DNA of 40,540 nt from Candidatus Woesearchaeota archaeon (GCA_016184145.1 JACPDF010000033.1:1-40540), one strand, 5' to 3'; positions 1-9,539 are shown, counted from the stretch's first letter. The notes: generated by a model from the letters alone, not told the origin. Numbers and translations are program-made.

Positions 1-4
1 AAAA

Positions 5-556
5 ATGGCAGAAGAATATTCTTACGAACTGAAGATTCCAAGGGAAAGAGTAGCGGTTTTGATAGGAAGAGAAGGAGAAGTGAAGAAAAACATAGAGGCG
101 GACACAAATACGAGCATAAAAGTCGATTCAAGGGAAGGCGATGTGTTTGTCTATGGAAAAGATGCCCTTGGCTTATACACCTGTAGGGAAGTCATAAGGT
201 CTATAGGCAGAGGCTTTAATCCCGAGATTGCAAAACTATTGCTAAAGCAGGATTATGTTTTTGAAGTCATTTCATTAAATGATTACACAGGAAAATCAAA
301 AAATACCTTATTGAGGCTAAAGGGCAGGGTGATAGGCACGGAGGGGAAATCCAGAAAACTGATAGAAGAGCTTTCAGAGGCGTATGTCTCCGTTTACGGC
401 AAAACTATCGCGATAATTGGGCTGCCTGAGTCAGCTTCAATGGCAAAGACTGCTGTTGAATCTTTATTAAGAGGAAGCACGCACGCAAACGTTTATAAAT
501 GGCTTGAAAAAAGAAGGCGGGAGCTGAAAAGAAGGAAGATTACGGAGATGATATGA
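5..556 (+). CDS. KH-domain RNA-binding protein (archaeal Krr1/Pno1-like rRNA processing factor)
   Basis: KH motifs (IPRERVAVLIGREGEVKKNIEADT; GRVIGTEGKSRKLIEELSEAYVSVYGKTIAIIG); sits directly upstream of top6B. Confidence 0.9.
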   Translation: MAEEYSYELKIPRERVAVLIGREGEVKKNIEADTNTSIKVDSREGDVFVYGKDALGLYTCREVIRSIGRGFNPEIAKLLLKQDYVFEVISLNDYTGKSKNTLLRLKGRVIGTEGKSRKLIEELSEAYVSVYGKTIAIIGLPESASMAKTAVESLLRGSTHANVYKWLEKRRRELKRRKITEMI

Positions 557-2203
557 GTGCAGAAGGAAGAAACGCCAATTGCAGTTGAATTAGCCAAAAA
601 GCAGAAAGAAATCTCAGTAGCAGAATTCTTTACAAAAAACAGGCACCTTCTCGGATTTGACAATAAAAGAAAAGCGTTGCTTATGGCAGTCAAGGAGGCT
701 GTTGACAACTCTTTGGATGCGTGTGAGGAGGCAAGAGTCCTGCCGGAAATAAGCGTTGAAATTATCCAAATGAGCGAGTATAGATACAAGGTAATTATTG
801 AAGACAACGGTCCGGGAATAGTCAAAAAGCAGATTCCAAACATTTTTGCAAAACTTTTGTACGGAAGCAAGTTCCACACCCTGAAGCAGGCAAGAGGCCA
901 GCAAGGCATCGGCATTTCAGCGGCAGTTCTTTATGGCCAGCTGACAACGGGCAGGCCTGTAAAAATCACTTCAAGAATATCCAAAAAAGAGCCTGCGCAT
1001 TACTATGAGCTTCATATAGACACCCAAAGCAACAAGCCTTCAATTGTCAAGGAAGAAATAGCCGAATGGGCAAAAGAGCATGGCACGAAAGTTGAGATTG
1101 ACCTTGAGGCAGAGTACCTTAAAGGCAGCCAGTCTGTAGATGAGTACCTGAAGCAGACAGCTGTAATAAATCCGCATGTTACAATAATTTACACAAATCC
1201 AAAATCAGAGCAGGTAATCTATGCCAGAGCTACTGACAAATTACCAGCGCAAGCTCAAGAAATCAAGCCGCATCCTTACGGAATAGAGCTTGGGATGCTG
1301 ATGGACAAATTAAAATGGACAGAGTCAAGGACCCTGCAGAGCTTTTTAACTTCAGAATTCTCGAGAGTGGGCCCAGGAACAGCAAAAGAAATCTGCGAGC
1401 ATGCTGCTATCCTTCCGAACGCCAAGCCAAGCCATATAACCAGGGATATTGCCGAAAAATTGCTGCAGGGAATCCAAAAAACAAAAATAATCTCTCCGCC
1501 AACAGACTGCCTGAGCCCAATCGGCAAGGAATTGCTTGAGAAAGGCTTGAGGAAAGAAATCAAAGCTGAATTTTACTGCGCAACTTCAAGAGCGCCATCT
1601 GTTTACAGGGGAAATCCGTTTATAATAGAGGCAGGTGTTGCCTATGGCGGCGAAATTCCAAAAGAGGAAAAAGCCAACATTTTGAGGTTTGCTAACAGGG
1701 TTCCTTTATTGTACCAGGAAGGGGCATGCGCAATGGCAAAGTCCATTATGGAGACTAACTGGAGGCCTTATGGGCTGCAGCAATCCGGAGATTCTGTGCC
1801 AATCGGGCCTGTTGTTATTGTTGTGCATATGTCCTCTGTATGGGTCCCGTTTACAAGCGAAAGCAAGGAAGCAATCGCACATTATAACGAGATTATCAAA
1901 GAAATAAAGTTAGCGCTGCAGGAATGCGGAAGATTATTGGGGTCTTATGTAAGGAAAAAAACAAGAATAACAGACCAGATGGAAAGGGCAAATATGTTTG
2001 AGAAATATATCCCAGAGGTTGCAGATTCGCTGTCTGTTTTAGCGGGGGTAAAAAAAGACAAGATTCTGGAGAAACTGCAAAAAATGCTTGCCAAGCCTGA
2101 AATTAAGCAGGAAATCCTTAATGAGAATTCTGACGATAAGTTATACAGGATGGAGTTTAAAAAATCATCTCAAGGCTATGAAGCAGAAAAAGAAGCAGAT
2201 TAG
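557..2203 (+). CDS. top6B: DNA topoisomerase VI subunit B
   Basis: GHKL ATPase motifs ([37 protein letters not shown]); GTG start right after the upstream stop. Confidence 0.96.
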   Translation: MQKEETPIAVELAKKQKEISVAEFFTKNRHLLGFDNKRKALLMAVKEAVDNSLDACEEARVLPEISVEIIQMSEYRYKVIIEDNGPGIVKKQIPNIFAKLLYGSKFHTLKQARGQQGIGISAAVLYGQLTTGRPVKITSRISKKEPAHYYELHIDTQSNKPSIVKEEIAEWAKEHGTKVEIDLEAEYLKGSQSVDEYLKQTAVINPHVTIIYTNPKSEQVIYARATDKLPAQAQEIKPHPYGIELGMLMDKLKWTESRTLQSFLTSEFSRVGPGTAKEICEHAAILPNAKPSHITRDIAEKLLQGIQKTKIISPPTDCLSPIGKELLEKGLRKEIKAEFYCATSRAPSVYRGNPFIIEAGVAYGGEIPKEEKANILRFANRVPLLYQEGACAMAKSIMETNWRPYGLQQSGDSVPIGPVVIVVHMSSVWVPFTSESKEAIAHYNEIIKEIKLALQECGRLLGSYVRKKTRITDQMERANMFEKYIPEVADSLSVLAGVKKDKILEKLQKMLAKPEIKQEILNENSDDKLYRMEFKKSSQGYEAEKEAD

Positions 2204-2291
2204 GTCAAAATTTATAACTATCTTAGAGTAGTTTAAAAAAAAAGATTTAAATATTCTTAATTGCTCCTACCCCCTATAAAACTATAATAAA

Positions 2292-3191
2292 ATGCAATCA
2301 GCAACAGCAGGACAATATAAAGATCAAGGAAGTTCTTTAATGCCTCGGGAGATAGAGACACTTTTCCCGGGATTGCTCCAATTGAAAAATAATGGGTTAG
2401 GAAAGGATGTTTATAGATTAATAAAAGAGGATTTTGGACGTGATAATCGAGTTTTATTTAATGTTGATGTGCCTGAGAACACGCCAGTCAAAGGCTCTAA
2501 TCCGTATATGAGGTGGGCTGTTGGGCCTAGACTAAGAAAGCTCTGCACGGATTATTATGGTTATGATGTTGAGCTTTTAAAGCCTGCAGTTTCTGAATAT
2601 GCCTTAAACATTGACAGATTGGCAGATGTTGCAAGCACATATGAAGATTTGGGACTGGTAGTTTATAGCTTGAATCACTCGAATGACAGATTAGCGCAGC
2701 GTTTGGTAAGCCAAGCAAAAGAAAGAGGAATAAGTATAGAATTACCTATGGTTTTCTATCATCTTAAAACTGTAAAAGACAGCGAATTTCCAGATGGATT
2801 AACGTTTGATTTAGACGATATCGCAGTGGCTTATCATGTTCCAATACTCTTACAAATACTCTTACAAAAAGAAAACATTGGAGACTTTGACGCTAATGAC
2901 CCGCAACTTCTCATAAGCGGATTCCCAAGTGAGTTGGGCAAAGGCGGCAGAACATTATTCGCAGCAAAAGAGGGCTTAAAGAGGTTCTTTCGCGATAGAC
3001 ACTATCTCAGCGCTGATAACAACAATCTGTCTAGCTCGACTGACTCTGGCCGGATAAGTTTTGTTAAAAAGGGCGCACCAACGCAAAATTTGGAAGCCCA
3101 TATTATAGATGCAGTAAATGCAGAAAGAGAAAGACAAAGGCAAATAGCAGAAGTAGAAGCTTGGGCTACACGCTTGCATACGCCTGCCTAA
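2292..3191 (+). CDS. Hypothetical protein between top6B and top6A
   Basis: 299-aa ORF; no family recognised. Confidence 0.6.
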   Translation: MQSATAGQYKDQGSSLMPREIETLFPGLLQLKNNGLGKDVYRLIKEDFGRDNRVLFNVDVPENTPVKGSNPYMRWAVGPRLRKLCTDYYGYDVELLKPAVSEYALNIDRLADVASTYEDLGLVVYSLNHSNDRLAQRLVSQAKERGISIELPMVFYHLKTVKDSEFPDGLTFDLDDIAVAYHVPILLQILLQKENIGDFDANDPQLLISGFPSELGKGGRTLFAAKEGLKRFFRDRHYLSADNNNLSSSTDSGRISFVKKGAPTQNLEAHIIDAVNAERERQRQIAEVEAWATRLHTPA

Positions 3192-3276
3192 GAGTACAAA
3201 TTGTCAATACTGCTAAATTCATTAAAAAGCAAAACAATTAATTATATAAATCAGTATACAGAACCCTATCTCTCAA

Positions 3277-4365
3277 ATGCCAAAGCAAGAGAAGAAGCCA
3301 GTTAAGGAATTGGAAGAATTTGGAAAAAAGCTTGTGGTTGACATAGAGAAAGGGAGGAACCCAAGCATAGAATTTTCTTTGAGAAGCTTGTCTAATGTCG
3401 TGTTCGACAAGGAAACCAGGACTTTGGGGTTAGGAGAAAAACAGCAAAAGAGAACTTTCTTCAATGTAGGCCATGCAAAAAAATTTCTGCAGACGCTTGA
3501 AGTGGCTAAAATAAGCAAGAACCTCCTTGATGTGCAAAAGCATGCAAGCTTAAGGGATGTTTTCTACATGGCAAAAAGAACCATACCCCAGTCCAATATA
3601 AACGTAGTTGATGAGCAGTCAGAAAGCGACAAAGCCCTGGAGGACTTGGAGCTGATAACCGAGCTTTCAAGAGAGCAATTAAACATAAACGCAAACAAGA
3701 TGGGAAGTGTTGCGGGAAATGTGACAATTGAGGATGCCGGAGACGCAATAAACTGGGCTAAATTGGGAAGCGGAGGCTGGAGCATCCCATCCAATGTGGA
3801 GAACATAGAATTCAAGAGCGTTAAAGCAGAATATATAATCTACATGGAAAAGCAGGCTGTATGGGAAAGGCTGCATGAGGACAAGTTCTGGGAAAAGCAA
3901 AACTGCCTTATTGTCACATCGCAAGGCCAGACAACAAGAGGCATTAGAAGATTGCTACAGAGGCTTAATGAGGAAAACAAGCTGCCGATTTATGTCCTTG
4001 CTGATTTTGATCCCTGGGGGTTTTATATCTACTCTGTTCTTAAGTTCGGTTCTATTAATCTGGCGCATATGTCAGGAACGATGACATTGCAGGATGCAAG
4101 GTTCCTTGGAATCACCGCGGATGATGTTGCCAATTATGACCTGAAAAAGCACTTTATTAAATTCAAGGATGTTGATATGACAAGGCTCAAGCAAATTTCA
4201 GGTTATGACTGGTTTAAGAAGAACAAGGAATGGCAAAGGCAATTTAAGATGATGAAAGACTTCGGCGCAAAGCTTGAAATCCAGTCCTTGTCTTCAAAAG
4301 GCATAACATTTATATCCGACAAATATTTGCCGGAGAAAATAAAGAAAAAGGAGTTTTTGGATTAA
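3277..4365 (+). CDS. top6A: DNA topoisomerase VI subunit A (Spo11-like)
   Basis: Catalytic Tyr region (LRDVFYMAKRTIPQ) and Toprim region (LPIYVLADFDPWGFYIYSVLKFGS). Confidence 0.96.
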   Translation: MPKQEKKPVKELEEFGKKLVVDIEKGRNPSIEFSLRSLSNVVFDKETRTLGLGEKQQKRTFFNVGHAKKFLQTLEVAKISKNLLDVQKHASLRDVFYMAKRTIPQSNINVVDEQSESDKALEDLELITELSREQLNINANKMGSVAGNVTIEDAGDAINWAKLGSGGWSIPSNVENIEFKSVKAEYIIYMEKQAVWERLHEDKFWEKQNCLIVTSQGQTTRGIRRLLQRLNEENKLPIYVLADFDPWGFYIYSVLKFGSINLAHMSGTMTLQDARFLGITADDVANYDLKKHFIKFKDVDMTRLKQISGYDWFKKNKEWQRQFKMMKDFGAKLEIQSLSSKGITFISDKYLPEKIKKKEFLD

Positions 4366-4366
4366 A

Positions 4367-4537
4367 ATGGAAGAAACCAAACCTAGCGGGAAAAAATCAG
4401 ATGCGCCTCCTGTCTGCAACGGCTGCGTCAGATGGGAGCGGTTCGGGAAAAACTGCTATTATTACTGGGAAGGCAAGAAGCACTGCACTATGTGGACATC
4501 TGACTGGGAAGAAGCTGCTATGCAGCAGCCTTTATAA
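4367..4537 (+). CDS. Small cysteine-rich protein (MEETKPSGKKSDAPPVCNGCVRWERFGKNCYYYWEGKKHCTMWTSDWEEAAMQQPL)
   Basis: 56-aa ORF immediately after top6A; C-x2-C...C...C pattern; not in the supplied ORF track. Confidence 0.6.
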   Translation: MEETKPSGKKSDAPPVCNGCVRWERFGKNCYYYWEGKKHCTMWTSDWEEAAMQQPL

Positions 4538-4584
4538 TTCTGAAAGGTTTATAAATGATTAATAACTCTTCTAAATAATTTGTT

Positions 4585-4685
4585 GGGCCAGTAGCTCAGC
4601 TTGGATAGAGCGATAGCCTTCTAACGACTGGTTGATCTGGGAGTAAGCAAGCTATAGGTCCGGGGTTCAAATCCTCGCTGGCCCG
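4585..4685 (+). tRNA. tRNA-Arg(TCT), intron 4624..4649 in the anticodon loop
   Basis: Acceptor GGGCCAG/CTGGCCC, D-stem GCTC/GAGC, anticodon stem ATAGC/GCTAT, loop CTTCTA|A, T-arm CGGGGTTCAAATCCTCG, discriminator G; mature 75 nt. Confidence 0.93.
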
Positions 4686-4771
4686 TATATTATTTGCTAT
4701 AGCCACTAAAAAATTCTACACATTGCAATATTCCAATAATCTTTTATTGTCAAAGCAATTTTATCCCGGCA

Positions 4772-5461
4772 ATGGAAAAAATAATCACTAATGACGGCTC
4801 TGTAACTTTCCGTAATTTGCAGTATAATGAAACCTATCATTCTGTTTCCGGGGCTTTGGAGGAGGCATTTGAGAAGTTTGCCAGGCCTTGCAAGCTAAAA
4901 AATGGAATGAAGGTTTTGGATATTTGTTTTGGGTTGGGTTATAATAGTTTAGCGGCTATTAGCCTGGCCAATGTGGAAATTGTCGCATTGGAAAACGACC
5001 CAATAATATTAAAGCAAATAAAAAATATAAAAATGCCAATAAACTATAACATTAGCAATAATGCAATAAAAAATACCAATAATTATAATAAAAATTACCC
5101 TATATTAGATATACTAAACAATAATTATGAAAAGATAAGAATTGCTGCAGAAAAGCTGAATTATGAAGACGATAAAATAAAATTAAGGATAATTATTGGA
5201 GATGCTAGAGAAACTATTAAAAAACTTGATGGCAAGTTTGATGCTGTGTTTCTTGATCCTTTTTCCCCTAAGAAATGCCCTGAGCTGTGGACAAAGGAAT
5301 TTTTTGAGGATATCAGGAAATTAATGAGAATCAATTCTGTATTGGTGACTTACTCCTGCGCAAGGATTGTGAGAGATAATATGATGAATACAGGCTTTAA
5401 TGTTAAAGACGGGCCCAGCATAGGAAGAAGAGCGTCTTCAACAATTGCATACGCCTTATAG
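4772..5461 (+). CDS. MnmC/MnmD-like SAM-dependent methyltransferase
   Basis: Pattern SVTFRNLQYNETYHSVSGALEEA, LDICFGLGYNSLAA, DAVFLDPFSPKKCPELWTKEFFEDI, GRRASSTIA. Confidence 0.82.
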   Translation: MEKIITNDGSVTFRNLQYNETYHSVSGALEEAFEKFARPCKLKNGMKVLDICFGLGYNSLAAISLANVEIVALENDPIILKQIKNIKMPINYNISNNAIKNTNNYNKNYPILDILNNNYEKIRIAAEKLNYEDDKIKLRIIIGDARETIKKLDGKFDAVFLDPFSPKKCPELWTKEFFEDIRKLMRINSVLVTYSCARIVRDNMMNTGFNVKDGPSIGRRASSTIAYAL

Positions 5462-5497
5462 AAAACTTTTTAAACAATCCTTCCAATAGTTTTAGGC

Positions 5498-5986
5498 ATG
5501 GCTAGGATCAGCAAAATAATGAATGTAAATCCGCTTACAGTAAAAAAAGAGGCAACGATTTCTGAAGCGGCAAAGCTTATGGCAAACAAGCCGCACGGCT
5601 GCGTCATAGTGACAGAGAACAAAAAGCCTATTGGCATAATCACAGACTCAGACCTGGTAAGAAACCTGGCCTACAAAAAAATAAATCCCGAAACCAAAGT
5701 TGGCCAGATAATGAGCTCTCTGGTGACTTCAATAATGTATAACTCGAAGCTGGAAAATGCAAACAAGATAATCGATACAAAGGGATTTAGGAGATATCCT
5801 GTTGTGGACAAAGAAGGCTATCTGGTGGGATTACTAAGCGAGAATGATGTTGTTCAGGCTATAAGCGACGATATGAGGTTCCACAGGAGCCTGCAGAATA
5901 CAGTGCTTATATTATTTGTCGTATTTGAGTTTTTTGTTTTCATTTTATACCGTTATATGATTAATTACTTCCCGTTTTTGAGATAG
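5498..5986 (+). CDS. CBS-domain pair protein with C-terminal TM segment
   Basis: Two CBS repeats (IMNVNPLTVKKEATISEAAKLM; IMSSLVTSIMYNSKLENANKII) and hydrophobic C-terminus. Confidence 0.87.
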   Translation: MARISKIMNVNPLTVKKEATISEAAKLMANKPHGCVIVTENKKPIGIITDSDLVRNLAYKKINPETKVGQIMSSLVTSIMYNSKLENANKIIDTKGFRRYPVVDKEGYLVGLLSENDVVQAISDDMRFHRSLQNTVLILFVVFEFFVFILYRYMINYFPFLR

Positions 5987-5990
5987 AAAA

Positions 5991-6470
5991 ATGATAAGGG
6001 CAAAAACAATCATGACAGAAAACGTTGTAACAGTAAATGAAACAGCAAGCCTAAAAGAAGCGGCAAATTTAATGCTCAACAAGCATGTAAGCACATTGAT
6101 GGTGACAAAGGACAACAAGCCAATAGCCATTTTAACCGAAAATGACATAGCCAAGAGCTTTGCCAGCAAAAAAGCAGCCAAAGTGAAGGATGTAATGAGC
6201 AAGAACTTTCTTACGATAAGTCCCGAGACTGCTTATACATTCATAATCAAAAAACTGAAGGAAGAAAAAATAAGATTGTTCCCTGTTATCCAAAACAACA
6301 AGCTTGTTGGGATAATAACGGAAACAGACATTGTGGATGCAACCAGAGACTTTACGAGGTTCCATCAGATAATGCAGGAAGTGATTTTGGCGGTATTTGG
6401 CCTGGTAACAGCCTTTTTCCTCTTATTCTTCAGCCCTCTTGGGCAGTCATTAAGGAGTTCTCTGGCTTAA
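5991..6470 (+). CDS. CBS-domain pair protein with C-terminal TM segment (tandem paralog)
   Basis: Two CBS repeats (IMTENVVTVNETASLKEAANLM; VMSKNFLTISPETAYTFIIKKL); same architecture as 5498..5986. Confidence 0.87.
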   Translation: MIRAKTIMTENVVTVNETASLKEAANLMLNKHVSTLMVTKDNKPIAILTENDIAKSFASKKAAKVKDVMSKNFLTISPETAYTFIIKKLKEEKIRLFPVIQNNKLVGIITETDIVDATRDFTRFHQIMQEVILAVFGLVTAFFLLFFSPLGQSLRSSLA

Positions 6471-6521
6471 GCGTCAATAGCAATATTTTTATATGGGCAG
6501 TTTTACTTTCTGCTGCTTACA

Positions 6522-6691
6522 GGGCCCGTGGTCTAGTGGCTATGACGTCGCCTCGACAAACTGTAACCCTTTTGGTTTACTGCTTGGATCGGCGGAACCG
6601 ATAAGCTGATTATTGGCGCCAGGGTCAAGGGTTCAACTATCCCAGAGGGAGACCACAAATCCCTCAGGATTTGGGAGTCCCTTCGGGCCCA
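6522..6691 (+). tRNA. tRNA-Val(GAC) with three introns (6559..6589, 6597..6622, 6638..6677)
   Basis: Acceptor GGGCCCG/CGGGCCC + A73; D arm GTC/GAC; after splicing: GGGCCCGTGGTCTAGTGGCTATGACGTCGCCTCGACACGGCGGAGGTCAAGGGTTCAACTCCCTTCGGGCCCA (73 nt, full cloverleaf). Intron 2 has a canonical BHB (GGCG/CGCC central helix, bulges GAA and AGG, helix CCGATAA/TTATTGG). Confidence 0.87.
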
Positions 6692-6802
6692 TTTAATTTT
6701 TTCCTAATTGGCTATTTTTTCTTTTCAATCTGAAAAACCATAATGTTTATATAACAAGAAAAAAAATTATTTGCAGTTATAACTCCGTTCAACAACAATA
6801 AA

Positions 6803-7867
6803 ATGGACCAGAAACTTTACCAAAAAGCATTTTTTGCCATTATTTTTTTGACTTTGATTGCTGTGTCTTTCCTTATAATAAAGCCATTTCTTACTGCTTT
6901 GCTTACAGGAATAGTCTTCTCATACATATTCTATCCAGTGTACAAAAGAATACTCAAAAGAATCCCAAATAAAAATGCCTCTGCTTTTATTGCTTCAATA
7001 CTTGTAATTTTAGTGATAACAATGCCCTTGTTTTTCGTTTTAAACACAATATCAAAAGAGGCATATGCCACATACATACTTTCAAGGCAGAAAGCATCAA
7101 ATGCGCAGCTTCTTTCATCAGAATGCCAGCCTGCAGACAAGTCAGCATGCAAGATAATGAATTATATTGCGGAGAAGGCAAATGACCCGCAGATAAAGTA
7201 TTACCTTGATACAACAATAAAAGGCGCTGCAACCAGAATAACAGGCAAAATATCCGATATATTGAGATCGATACCTATTTTTATGCTGCATATGTTTATT
7301 ACTTTATTTGTCATGTTCTTTCTTTTTAAGGACGGCAATCTTTTAATAAACAAGATTGGAAGGCTTTTGCCTTTAAAAGAGAAGCATAGGGACAGGGTTC
7401 TTAAGAAATTGAATGATATGACCTCTGCAGTAATCTATGGAAGCATAGCAATAGCAATCATACAGGGAACTTTAGGCGGCATAGGATTTTTTATACTTGG
7501 CTTGCCAACACCTTTGCTGTGGGGCTTAGTTATGATGTTTGCTTCCCTCATACCTTATGTAGGCTCATCAATAGTATGGCTACCTGCAGCTTTGCTGCTT
7601 ATACTTAACGGCTATATAGATGCTGACCCCACTTTCATTATAAGAGGAATTCTTCTTATTGTTTACGGCATTTTTGTAGTCGGGACTATAGACAATATAC
7701 TTAAGCCAAAGATTATAGGGGAAAAAGGCGGCTTGCATCCTGTACTTGTACTGCTTGGGGTTGTTGGCGGCTTGCAGCTGCTTGGATTTATAGGTGTTAT
7801 AATAGGGCCTATATTACTGGCTCTGCTTGTGGCCTTTGTAAATATATATGAAGAGGAAAAAGGATAG
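6803..7867 (+). CDS. AI-2E family transporter (UPF0118-like membrane protein)
   Basis: Multiple TM helices; GLPTPLLWGLVMMFASLIPYVGSSIVWLPAAL and ILKPKIIGEKGGLHPVLVLLGVVGGLQLLGFIGVIIGPI motifs. Confidence 0.9.
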   Translation: MDQKLYQKAFFAIIFLTLIAVSFLIIKPFLTALLTGIVFSYIFYPVYKRILKRIPNKNASAFIASILVILVITMPLFFVLNTISKEAYATYILSRQKASNAQLLSSECQPADKSACKIMNYIAEKANDPQIKYYLDTTIKGAATRITGKISDILRSIPIFMLHMFITLFVMFFLFKDGNLLINKIGRLLPLKEKHRDRVLKKLNDMTSAVIYGSIAIAIIQGTLGGIGFFILGLPTPLLWGLVMMFASLIPYVGSSIVWLPAALLLILNGYIDADPTFIIRGILLIVYGIFVVGTIDNILKPKIIGEKGGLHPVLVLLGVVGGLQLLGFIGVIIGPILLALLVAFVNIYEEEKG

Positions 7868-7882
7868 GTTTCTACTTGGAAA

Positions 7883-8028
7883 ATGAGACTCAAAATCAAA
7901 GACAATAAAAAAATCAAAATTTTTTTAAGCCTTTGATTTTGTAATCTATAACAAAAATGAAACTCAAAATCAAAGACAATGAAAATGGAATTTTCAAGCC
8001 TTTGATTTTCAAGGTGATAAGCAAATGA
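7883..8028 (+). repeat. Two imperfect upstream copies of the deoA 5' end, each part of a hairpin and each a short ORF
   Basis: ATGAGACTCAAAATCAAAGACAAT (7883) and ATGAAACTCAAAATCAAAGACAAT (7957) resemble the gene start ATGAAATTGAAAATCAAAGACATG (8025); each upstream copy is followed by AAGCCTTTGATTTT, complementary to AAAATCAAAG. Confidence 0.85.
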
Positions 8029-9512
8029 AATTGAAAATCAAAGACATGGACATTGCAACCGGAGGGCCATTAGTTGCTGTTATGAATAATAAAGACGCTA
8101 TGAAGTTTGACATACATCATCTTGACAGGATAAAGATAAAAAAAGGAAAGAAAGTAGAGACAGTGGTTGTGGGTATAGCGGAAAGCAGCAAAGCGATGCC
8201 GGAAGGAAGAATAGGTGTGTATGAAGAAGTCGTGGATTCTTTAAAGCTGAAGAATAATGACAAGGTAAGCATAATGCTTGCCAGAAAGCCCCTTTCCATA
8301 GAATTTATAAGAAAAAAACTTGATGGCAAGACATTAAACAAGAATGAGATAGACCAGATCGTGTGGGATATTGTCCATAACAAGCTCAGCGAGTCAGAGC
8401 TTACCTTCTTTGTTGCAGCCTGCTATACAAACCTCATGTCAATAGACGAGACAATTATGCTTACAAAGGCTATAGCAAAGCACGGAGCTACATTAAAGCT
8501 TGGCAAATACCCTGTAATTGACAAGCATTCTATTGGCGGAATTCCAGGAAACAGGACCACAATGGTTTTAGTGCCTATTATTGCAGCAGCCGGCCTTACA
8601 ATGCCCAAGACGTCAAGCAGGTCGATAACAAGCCCCGCAGGAACTGCTGACGCAATGGAGGTTCTTGCAAAAGTCTCATTTCCCATCAATAAGATGAAAG
8701 AGATAATTATGAAAACAAACGGGTGCATTGTATGGGGCGGCTCCCTGAATCTGGCCCCTGCTGATGACAAGATAATTACTGTCGAAAGAACCCTGGAGAT
8801 TGACGCCGAGAGCCAGCTGCTTGCTTCAATAATGGCGAAGAAATACTCCGCATCAAGCACTCATATTTTGATAGATATCCCTATTGGTAATGGAGGCAAA
8901 GTAAAAAACAAAGAAGAGGCATTAAAGCTTAAACAGGCTTTTGAGGAAGTTGGAAAAAGGCTTAGGAAGCATGTGAGGGTCATGATTACAGACGGGAAGC
9001 AGCCTATAGGCAACGGCATAGGCCCGGCATTGGAAGCAAGAGATGTTCTGTGGGTTTTGAGGAGGGACAAAAGGAGGCCCTTGGATCTTGAGAGAAAATG
9101 CATAGCGATGGCTGCTGAGATTCTCAAGATGACAGGAATCAAAGACAGCAAAAGCAAGGCTATGGAGATTTTAGAATCAGGCAAGGCTTATAAAAAAATG
9201 AAAGAGATAATAAAAGCCCAGAATGGAAAGATTTTTGATCCTGACCGCATAAGAATAGGGAAATTTGAGCTGGATATCAAGGCAGGAAAAAGCGGTGTTG
9301 TAAAGGGAATTGACAACAGGACAATTGCAAGATTAGCAAGGGTTGCTGGAGCACCGGCAGATAAAGGCGCGGGAATATATCTGTACAAGCATGTAAATGA
9401 TAAAATAAAAAAAGGAGAAAAGCTTTTTACAATCTATTCAGAAAGCAAACACAAGCTCAGGTTTGTGAAAGAAGCTATAAAAAAACTTCCAGGCACTATT
9501 GCAATAAAGTAA
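8025..9512 (+). CDS. deoA: AMP phosphorylase (archaeal thymidine-phosphorylase-like family)
   Basis: Glycosyltransferase family 3 motifs (DKHSIGGIPGNRTTMVLVPIIAAAGLTMPKTSSRSITSPAGTADAMEVLA); archaeal N-terminal domain. Confidence 0.93.
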   Translation: MKLKIKDMDIATGGPLVAVMNNKDAMKFDIHHLDRIKIKKGKKVETVVVGIAESSKAMPEGRIGVYEEVVDSLKLKNNDKVSIMLARKPLSIEFIRKKLDGKTLNKNEIDQIVWDIVHNKLSESELTFFVAACYTNLMSIDETIMLTKAIAKHGATLKLGKYPVIDKHSIGGIPGNRTTMVLVPIIAAAGLTMPKTSSRSITSPAGTADAMEVLAKVSFPINKMKEIIMKTNGCIVWGGSLNLAPADDKIITVERTLEIDAESQLLASIMAKKYSASSTHILIDIPIGNGGKVKNKEEALKLKQAFEEVGKRLRKHVRVMITDGKQPIGNGIGPALEARDVLWVLRRDKRRPLDLERKCIAMAAEILKMTGIKDSKSKAMEILESGKAYKKMKEIIKAQNGKIFDPDRIRIGKFELDIKAGKSGVVKGIDNRTIARLARVAGAPADKGAGIYLYKHVNDKIKKGEKLFTIYSESKHKLRFVKEAIKKLPGTIAIK

Positions 9513-9539
9513 CTTTTTTATAATAAAAGCGCAATTTTC

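Noticed and set aside
2845-2872. Short tandem repeat ATACTCTTACAA x2
   Set aside because: Only two copies inside a coding region (ILLQILLQ); likely simple in-frame duplication, not a functional repeat.
3506-4084. Short ORFs antisense or out of frame within top6A
   Set aside because: Shadow ORFs of a well-supported gene.
5498-6470. Tandem CBS-domain genes as a novel system
   Set aside because: Tandem CBS paralogs with TM tails look like ordinary gene duplication; no partner gene identifiable.
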